From positions 1 to 5,096 of the forward strand of contig DQVY01000226.1 in assembly GCA_015661535.1 (NCBI GenBank): 5,096 nucleotides of DNA, read 5' to 3'. The stretch is from Sulfurovum sp. GTDB taxonomy: Bacteria; Campylobacterota; Campylobacteria; Campylobacterales; Sulfurovaceae. Under the pieces are notes generated by a model. The model did not search any database and was not told the DNA's origin. It saw only the letters and a list, made by a program, of their open reading frames with translations. Below are positions 1-5,096 of this stretch, piece by piece. Numbering within the stretch: position 1 is the stretch's first letter; each line of letters starts with the position of its first letter. Made by a program: the position numbers and the translations under genes.

Positions 1-353
1 GTAATCACTCTTTCACAAAACCCTTCAAATGAAGGTAGATCCAAATTACTTTCTCTCTGTTTTGTTCCCCACATAGGTTCTGGAAAATAAGCATCTTCTT
101 CAAAACGTGCCATAATATGCCAATGTACATGAGGTACATAATTACCGAATGAAGCAATATTTATTTTCTTTGGACGGTAGTATGCTAACATCTCTTTTTC
201 AATGGTATCCAGTAAATCATAGATCTCAAATTTTGTTTCTTCCGGTACTTCACTCATCTCTTTATAAGACTTTTGTGTAAATATTTTCAACCAGGGTATC
301 TCACTCTCTTCACTCTCTATGCGGATATTTTTATTTTCATACAGTATGGACAT
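1..353 (-). CDS. HIT-family protein, C-terminus cut by the window edge
   Basis: The 117 visible codons encode a histidine-triad (HIT) protein. HIT enzymes are nucleotidyl hydrolases or transferases that act on substrates such as AMP-phosphoramidates or dinucleoside polyphosphates; the middle histidine is the nucleophile. The triad is H75-V-H77-W-H79-I-M, so H77 should be the nucleophile. It is preceded by INIASFGNYVP (64-74) and followed by ARFEEDAYFPEPMWG (82-96). This arrangement is typical of a bacterial HIT subgroup with a conserved ASxGNxVPHxHWH block and a following FPxPxWG block. The ATG shares one base with the stop codon of the Sua5-like gene (TAATG), and only a weak purine-rich site (AAGAAAGA) precedes it, so translation is probably coupled. 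No signal peptide is visible, so a cytoplasmic protein is expected. Subgroup members are usually around 130-145 residues, so only a short C-terminal piece should be missing. The substrate cannot be read from the sequence. Confidence 0.88.
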   Translation of the reverse strand, partial: MSILYENKNIRIESEESEIPWLKIFTQKSYKEMSEVPEETKFEIYDLLDTIEKEMLAYYRPKKINIASFGNYVPHVHWHIMARFEEDAYFPEPMWGTKQRESNLDLPSFEGFCERVI

Positions 354-787
354 TAGCGTATCTTTCTTGTGGTTTTTTTTCCCAGTTTATAAATGGAGGA
401 AGAGGCTTTTGTTGTCTGCAGCGGTTCTATGATGACATCAGCCATTTTTTTCGTAAATGCCTCATCATAATCTTGATCACTGAGGTTTGCAGAGGTAGTG
501 TAGGCCCATTTTAGACGGTTTAGAAGTAAGAGATGGTGTTTGTCCCGTATGACACGATAGGATTGCCCATTACCCATAATGAACGTTGTTATTTTAGCTC
601 TGCGCACTCTGTTCTTATGCTTTTGGGGAACACGGGTAAGGGTATTGAGTGTCGCGAGTGAATCAACTGCTTTGATGTAGTGTTTATGGGGTGGACGCTG
701 TTTTATCTCTGTAAGCTTGTCTGCATTTTGTGATAGAAAACCTATAGTCGTATCGGTTTGTGTGAGAAAGACTTTATCGCCTAACAT
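353..787 (-). CDS. Short Sua5/YciO/YrdC-family protein (threonylcarbamoyl-AMP synthase-like)
   Basis: This 144-residue protein belongs to the Sua5/YciO/YrdC family. The best-known members (TsaC/YrdC, Sua5) make threonylcarbamoyl-AMP from threonine, bicarbonate and ATP for the t6A modification of ANN-decoding tRNAs. Visible family motifs are QTDTTIGF (10-17, like PTDTVYGL), IKQRP (28-32, like the K-x-R-P substrate-binding stretch), YTTSANLS (96-103, like STSANxSG) and a terminal SSSIYKL...TRKIR (129-144, like the PSTIVD...LR end of the domain). It is shorter than E. coli YrdC (about 190 residues). The middle is compressed: RRAKITTFI (about 62-70) stands where the usual PGPxT segment is expected. 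The ATG directly follows the stop of the E3-like gene (TAAATG) with a weak GAGG site inside that gene, and its own stop overlaps the HIT start. It may be the genome's t6A enzyme or a divergent paralogue of YciO type; the sequence alone does not decide. Family call is good, activity uncertain. Confidence 0.82.
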   Translation of the reverse strand: MLGDKVFLTQTDTTIGFLSQNADKLTEIKQRPPHKHYIKAVDSLATLNTLTRVPQKHKNRVRRAKITTFIMGNGQSYRVIRDKHHLLLLNRLKWAYTTSANLSDQDYDEAFTKKMADVIIEPLQTTKASSSIYKLGKKTTRKIR

Positions 788-2197
788 TTACTGTGCCTCA
801 CCCAAAAAAGGTATTTCCAAAATAGACTCTTTTTTATGTTCTAGCTTTTTGACAGCATCTCTAAGCAGTGTATAAAGTCCTTCTTCCAAAGTAGGGTGAT
901 AAAAGGGGAGTGCCAACATGTCATAGACAGTCAGTTCCTTTTCCATGGCCCAGGCTAAATGATGTGCAAGGTGCTCTCCTCCTGGTGCTACCATTTGGGC
1001 ACCTATAAGTTTACCTTCATTTTTCTCTACATAAAGATGACAGAGCCCAGCATTTTTGTTGATGAGAAAAGCCCTTCCCTGTTGTTTAAAATCATAAGAA
1101 GCCGTGAGTATATTGCTGTCTTCTTTTATCTCTTTATAACTTTTACCTACAAAAGCAATGTTTGGGTCGGTAAAGACAATAGCAAGGGGTACTTTTCTTT
1201 TAAATTTCTTCTGCTCTTTTACAACATTATAGCCTGCTATACGTCCTTCATCTGCTGCCTCATGAAGCAGGGGTCTGTCTGCATTGACATCTCCGGCAAT
1301 ATAAACAGGCAGGTCTTCGATCTGCATGGTCTGAGGGTCAAAGTTAGGCATACCCCTTTTGTCTAATGCTATGCCCAAATTTTCGAGCTTTAAGTTTTTC
1401 AGGTTGGGTCGTCTGCCTATGGCTACCAATACTTTGTCAACAAGTACTTCATTGTTATCAGTAGATATTTGTATCTTATCCTCTACTTTAGTTAACACAG
1501 CATGGCCATCGCCAAGCCATATATCAAACTCTTTTTCACAAAGTTGAAGCATGTTTTTATTGACTTCCGGATCACTCAGACCGCCTATGAACTCTTTTGA
1601 ATGTACAGCTGTGACCTTGATACCGAGTCTTGAAAGTGCCTGTCCCAACTCTAACCCTATGACACCCAAACCAAGTACACCGAGTGTAGAAGGAAGATCG
1701 TCTTGTTCAAAAAGTTCATCAGTAGTAAGTATATGCTCTTTAAAATCTTTCCACTTGGGATCAAACACTGGGCTTGAGCCAGTAGCAATGATGATCTTTT
1801 TGGCCACGATCTCATCATCTCCTACTTTAAGCGTATGGGCATCCATAAATTCAGCTCTTCCGGAGAGTACTTTGTCTCCTAAACGAGTGATATTTTTGAT
1901 GTTCCCTTCAACAAGTATATCTCTATGTTTACGGACTCTTTGTAAAACTTCAGGAATGCTCACAGAGAGTTTATCACTGTTTTTTATGCCACTTTTTTCA
2001 AAATATGCACGTTCATGATAATACTCAGCTATACGGATAAGTGATTTTGAAGGCATACACCCCACACGTGCACAGGTAGTACCATAAGGACCTTCATTGA
2101 TGAGTAGAAAATTAGAGGTCTCTTTTTTTACTTGAGAAAGTGCATACAATCCTGCAGAACCTGCCCCAATGATGGCTACATCTACTTCTATTTTCAT
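788..2197 (-). CDS. Dihydrolipoyl dehydrogenase-like pyridine nucleotide-disulfide oxidoreductase
   Basis: This 469-residue flavoprotein has the complete class I disulfide oxidoreductase layout. It shows an FAD-binding GAGSAG (11-16), a redox-active disulfide C42-ARVG-C47 followed by MPSK, an ATGS motif (138-141), an NAD(P)-binding GLGVIG (176-181), a second FAD motif YIAGDVNADRPLLHEA (299-314), and a C-terminal dimerisation domain with the catalytic pair H434/E439 in HPTLEE. The family passes electrons between NAD(P)H and a dithiol through FAD and the cysteine pair, in the cytoplasm. Length is normal for E3 (about 470). No lipoyl-carrying E2 or 2-oxoacid dehydrogenase genes lie nearby, so its disulfide partner is unknown. 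The residue at the end of the second strand of the NAD(P) domain, glutamate in E. coli Lpd, is H199 here, leaving the coenzyme preference open. An AAGGA site 7 bases before the ATG supports this start. It heads a run with the Sua5-like and HIT genes. Mercuric reductase is unlikely: the N-terminal metal-binding domain and C-terminal cysteine pair are absent. Confidence 0.9.
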   Translation of the reverse strand: MKIEVDVAIIGAGSAGLYALSQVKKETSNFLLINEGPYGTTCARVGCMPSKSLIRIAEYYHERAYFEKSGIKNSDKLSVSIPEVLQRVRKHRDILVEGNIKNITRLGDKVLSGRAEFMDAHTLKVGDDEIVAKKIIIATGSSPVFDPKWKDFKEHILTTDELFEQDDLPSTLGVLGLGVIGLELGQALSRLGIKVTAVHSKEFIGGLSDPEVNKNMLQLCEKEFDIWLGDGHAVLTKVEDKIQISTDNNEVLVDKVLVAIGRRPNLKNLKLENLGIALDKRGMPNFDPQTMQIEDLPVYIAGDVNADRPLLHEAADEGRIAGYNVVKEQKKFKRKVPLAIVFTDPNIAFVGKSYKEIKEDSNILTASYDFKQQGRAFLINKNAGLCHLYVEKNEGKLIGAQMVAPGGEHLAHHLAWAMEKELTVYDMLALPFYHPTLEEGLYTLLRDAVKKLEHKKESILEIPFLGEAQ

Positions 2198-2204
2198 GCT
2201 AATG

Positions 2205-2209
2205 TCCTT
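2205..2209 (-). promoter_or_regulatory. Ribosome binding site of the E3-like gene
   Basis: AAGGA on the minus strand lies 7 bases before the ATG at 2197. It fixes this start and is clearly stronger than the sites in front of the two downstream genes, which suggests those two rely on coupling to translation of the first. Confidence 0.7.
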
Positions 2210-2223
2210 ACGATAATGGTTTT

Positions 2224-2231
2224 ATTTTATA
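2224..2231 (-). promoter_or_regulatory. Possible -10 box for the E3-like/Sua5-like/HIT operon
   Basis: The minus strand reads TATAAAAT here, about 26 bases before the E3-like start codon, within a very AT-rich 73-base gap. A transcript starting a few bases downstream would have a leader of roughly 20 bases. No convincing -35 element is present, but Campylobacterota housekeeping promoters commonly lack one. In such AT-rich DNA a match like this also arises by chance, so the operon may instead be read through from the beta-CASP gene. Confidence 0.3.
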
Positions 2232-2252
2232 GTGTATTTTACATTTTTATTT

Positions 2253-2273
2253 TGATATTTTAGTTAAATATCA
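2253..2273. repeat. Perfect 8-bp inverted repeat spanning the beta-CASP stop codon
   Basis: TGATATTT and AAATATCA are exact reverse complements separated by five bases (TAGTT). The minus-strand stop codon TGA (2273-2271) is the outer edge of one arm. The stem is almost all A:T pairs, and on the minus strand it is followed by an A-rich, not T-rich, stretch, so it does not look like a standard intrinsic terminator. It could be a weak 3'-end hairpin, a protein-binding dyad upstream of the E3-like gene, or chance in AT-rich DNA. Confidence 0.4.
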
Positions 2274-3668
2274 TATCCCGATCTTCTCTGCATACTTCAC
2301 AATATGTGATTTTTTATGCAGACGTTTTTCTATCTCTTTTTGAAAGATCTCCTGTTTGTCTCTCTCTCCGTGTATGAGAAAAATATTCTCCAGTTTCTGA
2401 AATTTATCCATCCATGCAATGAGGCCATCTTGGTCTGCATGTGCTGAAAATCCGTTTATAGTATGTATTTTGGCTTTTACGATGATCTCTTCTCCGTAAA
2501 TAGTCACTTTTTTTGCACCATCTACAAGTTGTCTTCCTAAAGTGCCCTGTACCTGATAGCCCACAAATACAACGGCATTTTTATCATTCCAGAGACGATG
2601 TTTAAAGTGTTGAAGTATACGGCCGCCATTACACATACCTGCACCGGCAATGATAATACAACGTGATTCTTCTTCATTAATCTTCATAGAGTCCTGTATC
2701 CTTGCTGTGTAATAGAGATAAGGGAAATCAAATATCGTACCGTCGCGTTCCAAAAATCTATTACAGGATTCATTCAGTTCTTCATGATATTTTTTATATA
2801 TTTCTGTGGCACGTATGGCCATAGGTGAATCCAAAAAGACTTGACAAACAGGAAGTTCTCCTCTCTCATACATTTGTTTCAGCAGGCAGAGTATCTCTTG
2901 CGTACGTTCTATGGCAAAAGAGGGGATAAGTACATTGCCTTTCTGTTCAAAAGTATTAAGTATGACTTGTTGCAGTTCACGGTCACTTTCGGAGACACCC
3001 TTATGGTTCCTGTCGCCATAGGTAGATTCAATAAAAAGTGAATTTGCCTCTTCGACAATGTCAGGCAAGGGCATGACCAACTCATCATTATTTCCAAGAT
3101 CACCTGAAAAAACCAGTGTTTTTTTTGTACCCTCTTCTTCAAATATTACTTGAATAATGGAAGAACCTAAAATATGACCGGCATTTTTAAAGTTCACAAA
3201 AACACCATTTCCCAGATCGATCTGTTCATCATAAGAAGCAAAGATCATAGGGCGTTGAAATACACGACGTACATCACTTTCTTCGTAGAGTACTTTTTTT
3301 ACCTCTTTTTCTTTCCCTATTCGTTGGGCTTTTCTGTATTGTGTTTTATAGCCCTCTTTCATGAGGTGGGCAGCGTCGAGCATAACAACTTCTGCAAGGT
3401 CCATGGTTGAGCTTTGTGTTACAATAGTCCCTCTAAAACCTTCTTTGACCAGTTTTGGAATACGGCCTACATGGTCAAGATGGCCATGGGTAATAAGTAA
3501 AAAATCAACTGCTTCAGGATCAAAACCAAAAGGCGTATAATTACGTTCTTCAACCTCTCCTTGAAACATCCCGCAATCGATCAAGAGATTGATACCGTTT
3601 TGTAATTGCAAGAGGTGACAAGAACCAGTCACAACTTCTGCAGCGCCAAATGATTGTAAGGTTGCCAT
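2271..3668 (-). CDS. MBL-fold beta-CASP metallo-hydrolase, probable RNA-processing nuclease
   Basis: This 465-residue protein is a metallo-beta-lactamase-fold nuclease of the beta-CASP group (CPSF-73/Ysh1-like). Zinc-site motifs are visible in order: D31 in LLIDCGMFQG, H61-G-H63-L-D65-H66, H165 in AGHILGSS, and D190 in FSGDLGN. The beta-CASP motifs follow: motif A E214 in ESTYGD, motif B H410 in GFSAHAD, and motif C H433 in LIHGERD. Histidine at motif C is the RNA-acting type (DNA-acting relatives have valine). A conserved AGAGMCNGGR block (341-350) precedes the C-terminal RMMBL part. There is no N-terminal KH domain as in archaeal CPSF proteins and no RNase J-type C-terminal extension, so it belongs with the compact bacterial enzymes of about 450-465 residues whose RNA targets are mostly unknown. 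The ATG has AAGGAG 5 bases upstream. It is divergent from the cysteine-protein/ppsA pair and is followed after 73 bases by the E3-like gene. Cytoplasmic; endo- versus exonuclease activity cannot be read here. Confidence 0.92.
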   Translation of the reverse strand: MATLQSFGAAEVVTGSCHLLQLQNGINLLIDCGMFQGEVEERNYTPFGFDPEAVDFLLITHGHLDHVGRIPKLVKEGFRGTIVTQSSTMDLAEVVMLDAAHLMKEGYKTQYRKAQRIGKEKEVKKVLYEESDVRRVFQRPMIFASYDEQIDLGNGVFVNFKNAGHILGSSIIQVIFEEEGTKKTLVFSGDLGNNDELVMPLPDIVEEANSLFIESTYGDRNHKGVSESDRELQQVILNTFEQKGNVLIPSFAIERTQEILCLLKQMYERGELPVCQVFLDSPMAIRATEIYKKYHEELNESCNRFLERDGTIFDFPYLYYTARIQDSMKINEEESRCIIIAGAGMCNGGRILQHFKHRLWNDKNAVVFVGYQVQGTLGRQLVDGAKKVTIYGEEIIVKAKIHTINGFSAHADQDGLIAWMDKFQKLENIFLIHGERDKQEIFQKEIEKRLHKKSHIVKYAEKIGI

Positions 3669-3673
3669 GATTT

Positions 3674-3679
3674 CTCCTT
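3674..3679 (-). promoter_or_regulatory. Ribosome binding site of the beta-CASP gene
   Basis: AAGGAG on the minus strand sits 5 bases before the ATG at 3668. It is a strong site and confirms the start, which also places the N-terminal GAAEVVTGSCHLL segment correctly for this family. Confidence 0.8.
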
Positions 3680-3691
3680 CTATTTATATCT

Positions 3692-3697
3692 ATTTTA
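3692..3697 (-). promoter_or_regulatory. Possible -10 box of the beta-CASP gene
   Basis: The minus strand reads TAAAAT about 24 bases before the ATG; a second candidate, TATAAG, lies at 3725-3720 and would give a leader of about 45 bases. Neither has a clear -35 element. The gene must have a promoter in this divergent region because the opposite strand is transcribed away from it, but which box is used cannot be settled by eye. Confidence 0.3.
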
Positions 3698-3746
3698 CTT
3701 CTTTTATGGTTTAAAAATTCTTATAGACTGATCTTTGAGTATCATT

Positions 3747-3755
3747 TGATATAAT
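3747..3755 (+). promoter_or_regulatory. Extended -10 promoter of the cysteine protein/ppsA pair
   Basis: TGATATAAT is a perfect extended -10 element (TGn followed by TATAAT). Transcription would start near 3762, giving a leader of about 20 bases to the ATG at 3782. There is no good -35 hexamer at 16-18 bases upstream, which is acceptable for an extended -10 and for Campylobacterota. The box overlaps a small dyad, TATCA-TT-TGATA (3740-3751), that could bind a regulator, although a dyad this short is weak evidence. Confidence 0.6.
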
Positions 3756-3768
3756 AATTGAAAGCATT

Positions 3769-3774
3769 AAAGGA
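3769..3774 (+). promoter_or_regulatory. Ribosome binding site deciding the start of the cysteine protein
   Basis: AAAGGA lies 7 bases before ATG 3782 and only 4 bases before an in-frame GTG at 3779. A farther in-frame TTG at 3758 has no such site and lies upstream of the expected transcription start. The ATG is therefore the best start. Confidence 0.7.
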
Positions 3775-3781
3775 ATATGTG

Positions 3782-4390
3782 ATGAATGACAGGATCAAAG
3801 AGATCATAGATGAAATAGAAACAATGAAGGTCAAACTTGCAGAAGAGATTGCTCAACATGAGGAACATATTTCTTATGAGGTCAAAAATGGCTATGTAAA
3901 ATTTGAAAAAGAGATTTTTGATAAACAGAAAGAGAATATGAAAGATCTTTTTTCATGGTTTGCTGAAATCCCATTTTCACATTTACTCACTTCTCCCGTC
4001 ATTTACGGGATGGTCATTCCTGCTATTTTACTCGATATTGTACTCTTTGGCTATCAGCAGATCATATTTAGAGTCTATAAATTTGAGTTTCTGAGGCGCA
4101 GCGACTACATTACATTTGATCGTCAATATCTTGGATATTTAAATGCTTTTGAAAAACTCAATTGCATGTATTGTTCCTATTTTAATGGCTTAATGCAGTA
4201 TGCTTCCGCTATTGCGAGTAGAACAGAGTTTTATTTCTGCCCGATAAAACATGCGAAGAAGATCGCATATCAGCATGAGTATTATGATGAGTTTTTCAGC
4301 TATGGTGATGCAAAAGAGTATCAGAAAAAACTCAAAGAACTTAGAGCGAGACATACAAAAAGTGAAGATGAACATAAGAAAGGAGTGTAG
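3782..4390 (+). CDS. Conserved-looking cysteine-containing membrane-associated protein of unknown function
   Basis: I do not recognise a function for this 202-residue protein. Residues 1-55 are highly charged and probably helical or coiled coil (NDRIKEIIDEIETMKVKLAEEI...). Residues about 65-96 are hydrophobic, with SPVIYGMVIPAILLDIVLFGY as the core, and could form one membrane helix or a re-entrant hairpin. The C-terminal part holds the block FDRQYLGYLNAFEKLNCMYCSYFNGLMQYASAIASRTEFYFCPIKHAKK (112-160), with C128 and C131 in a CxxC, C153 in CPIKHA, and H157. This looks like a metal- or redox-active site and resembles conserved hypothetical proteins I recall from other bacteria with the same LNCxYCSYxNG and CPIKHA signatures. 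Charged residues around the segment leave topology open. The tail (178-202) is lysine/glutamate-rich. The start is set at ATG 3782 from the AAAGGA site and the promoter. The stop abuts the ppsA start, so the two are co-transcribed; a joint role is only suggested. Confidence 0.85.
   Translation: MNDRIKEIIDEIETMKVKLAEEIAQHEEHISYEVKNGYVKFEKEIFDKQKENMKDLFSWFAEIPFSHLLTSPVIYGMVIPAILLDIVLFGYQQIIFRVYKFEFLRRSDYITFDRQYLGYLNAFEKLNCMYCSYFNGLMQYASAIASRTEFYFCPIKHAKKIAYQHEYYDEFFSYGDAKEYQKKLKELRARHTKSEDEHKKGV
4379..4385 (+). promoter_or_regulatory. Ribosome binding site of ppsA, inside the preceding gene
   Basis: AAAGGAG ends 5 bases before the ppsA ATG and lies within the last codons of the upstream cysteine protein. 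It is a strong site, so ppsA can be initiated independently, although the zero-base gap also allows coupled translation. Confidence 0.75.
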
Positions 4391-5096
4391 ATGTTTCGTT
4401 ATATAAAATGGTTTAATGCACTTAGTATGAAAGACGTTGATCTTGTAGGCGGTAAAAATGCTTCTTTAGGGGAAATGTACCAAAATCTGACAAAAGAGGG
4501 GATACGTATACCCAATGGTTTTGCTATTACTGCAGATGCCTATCGTCATATTTTAGATGCCAATGATGCCTGGAAAGAATTACATGAACAGCTTGACCAC
4601 TTTGACCCTGATGATGTGCTTCAATTGCAGGAGAGAGGGAAGAAATGTAGAGAGATCATCTATCATTGCAGTCTGCCAAATGATCTTATAGCGCAGATCA
4701 AAGAGGGCTATGAGGCGTTAAAAGTTGAATATGGTGAAGAAATCACCCTTGCGGTAAGAAGTTCTGCAACTGCAGAAGATTCACCTGAAGCCTCTTTTGC
4801 AGGACAAAATGACAGTTATCTGAATATTGGTGACTTTAATGCACTTTTAGATGCCTATAAACGTTGTCTTGCTTCCAATTTTACAGACCGTTCCCTGCAC
4901 TATAAATATGACCATGGTTTTGACTATCTGAAAGTACATCTATCTGTAGTTGTGATGAAGATGGTCAGGTCTGACATCGGGGAGAGTGGTGTCATGTTCT
5001 CCATTGATCCTGAAACCGGATTTAAAGATGTCGTTTTCATTAATGCTGCATATGGACTAGGCGAGAATATAGTGCAAGGCACAATAGTCCCTGACA
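4391..5096 (+). CDS. ppsA: Phosphoenolpyruvate synthase, N-terminal part (continues past window)
   Basis: PEP synthase converts pyruvate, ATP and water to PEP, AMP and phosphate, the entry to gluconeogenesis from pyruvate; in autotrophs it feeds carbon fixed into pyruvate towards sugars. The 235 visible codons are the start of the ATP-grasp nucleotide-binding domain (PPDK N-terminal family). Seen are VGGKNASLGEM (19-29), IPNGFAIT (40-47), AVRSSATAEDSPEASFAGQ (121-139), MVRSDIGESGVMFSIDPETGF (191-211) and AYGLGENIVQGTIVPD (220-235). These match E. coli PpsA block for block, including the SSATAED and SGVMFSID motifs. The full enzyme is about 790-800 residues, so the phosphohistidine and PEP/pyruvate domains lie beyond the edge. 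The SSATAED form and the overall spacing favour PpsA over pyruvate phosphate dikinase. The gene is preceded without any gap by the cysteine protein and shares its promoter. Nothing in the visible part looks degraded. Confidence 0.93.
   Translation, partial: MFRYIKWFNALSMKDVDLVGGKNASLGEMYQNLTKEGIRIPNGFAITADAYRHILDANDAWKELHEQLDHFDPDDVLQLQERGKKCREIIYHCSLPNDLIAQIKEGYEALKVEYGEEITLAVRSSATAEDSPEASFAGQNDSYLNIGDFNALLDAYKRCLASNFTDRSLHYKYDHGFDYLKVHLSVVVMKMVRSDIGESGVMFSIDPETGFKDVVFINAAYGLGENIVQGTIVPD

Noticed and set aside
959..2018. Plus-strand open frames opposite the E3-like gene (959-1366, 1359-1547, 1551-2018)
   Set aside because: They lie fully inside a gene with complete family motifs on the other strand, have no recognisable domains, and show the odd serine- or phenylalanine-rich composition of antisense reading.
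788..2197. Mercuric reductase
   Set aside because: The C42/C47 active site is shared across the family, but the N-terminal heavy-metal domain and the C-terminal vicinal cysteines of MerA are missing, and no mer genes are nearby.
2240..2273. Intrinsic terminator after the beta-CASP gene
   Set aside because: The hairpin is nearly all A:T and is followed on the transcribed strand by A-rich rather than T-rich sequence, so it fails the usual pattern.
2841..3410. Open frames within the beta-CASP gene on both strands (2841-3041, 2909-3142, 3174-3410)
   Set aside because: These are shadows in other frames of an intact, motif-complete enzyme, with no start signals or domain content of their own.
3758..3781. 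In-frame upstream TTG and GTG starts that would add up to eight residues to the cysteine protein
   Set aside because: The TTG overlaps the area of the promoter and lies before the expected transcription start, and it has no ribosome site. The AAAGGA site is spaced correctly for ATG 3782.
4190..4375. Minus-strand open frame opposite the cysteine protein
   Set aside because: It has low-complexity hydrophobic antisense composition and no ribosome site, and it overlaps the conserved-looking cysteine block of the real gene.
1..5096. Defence system, mobile element, CRISPR array or RNA gene
   Set aside because: No transposase, integrase, repeats of array type, tRNA or rRNA sequence, or defence-type domains were found on either strand; every gene reads as housekeeping or conserved hypothetical.

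Overview
The window is AT-rich, densely packed bacterial DNA with five complete or near-complete genes and one partial gene, and no gap longer than about 115 bases. Gene style and content (AT-rich, short leaders, AAGGAG-type ribosome sites, a truncated Sua5-like protein, an orphan E3-like flavoprotein, PEP synthase) fit a Campylobacterota chromosome such as a Sulfurovum or Sulfurimonas relative. That assignment is inferred from protein character, not proven by a marker gene. There are no RNA genes, mobile elements, CRISPR arrays or prophage genes, so this looks like ordinary core or soft-core chromosome.

Left half (1-3668, all minus strand). Read in the direction of transcription, it starts with a beta-CASP metallo-beta-lactamase-fold RNase-like protein (3668-2271). 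After a 73-base gap come three tightly packed genes: a dihydrolipoyl-dehydrogenase-like flavoprotein (2197-788), a very short Sua5/YciO/YrdC-family protein (787-353), and a HIT-family protein (353 to beyond the window edge). The last three are joined by TAAATG (no gap) and TAATG (one-base overlap), so they are almost certainly one transcript with translational coupling. The 73-base gap holds an 8-bp inverted repeat on the beta-CASP stop codon and a weak -10-like box, so the three genes may also have their own promoter.

Right half (3669-5096, plus strand). A 113-base divergent intergenic region carries a good extended -10 promoter (TGATATAAT) driving a 202-residue protein of unknown function. 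This protein has an N-terminal charged helical region, one hydrophobic segment, and a cysteine-containing C-terminal part (CMYC and CPIKHA). Its stop codon abuts the start codon of ppsA, phosphoenolpyruvate synthase, whose first 235 codons fill the rest of the window.

Functionally the window is a mix: central carbon metabolism (PEP synthesis from pyruvate), flavin-disulfide redox chemistry, RNA processing, and nucleotide or tRNA-modification-type small enzymes. The least explained items are the conserved cysteine membrane protein coupled to ppsA, and the three-gene E3-like / mini-Sua5 / HIT operon.
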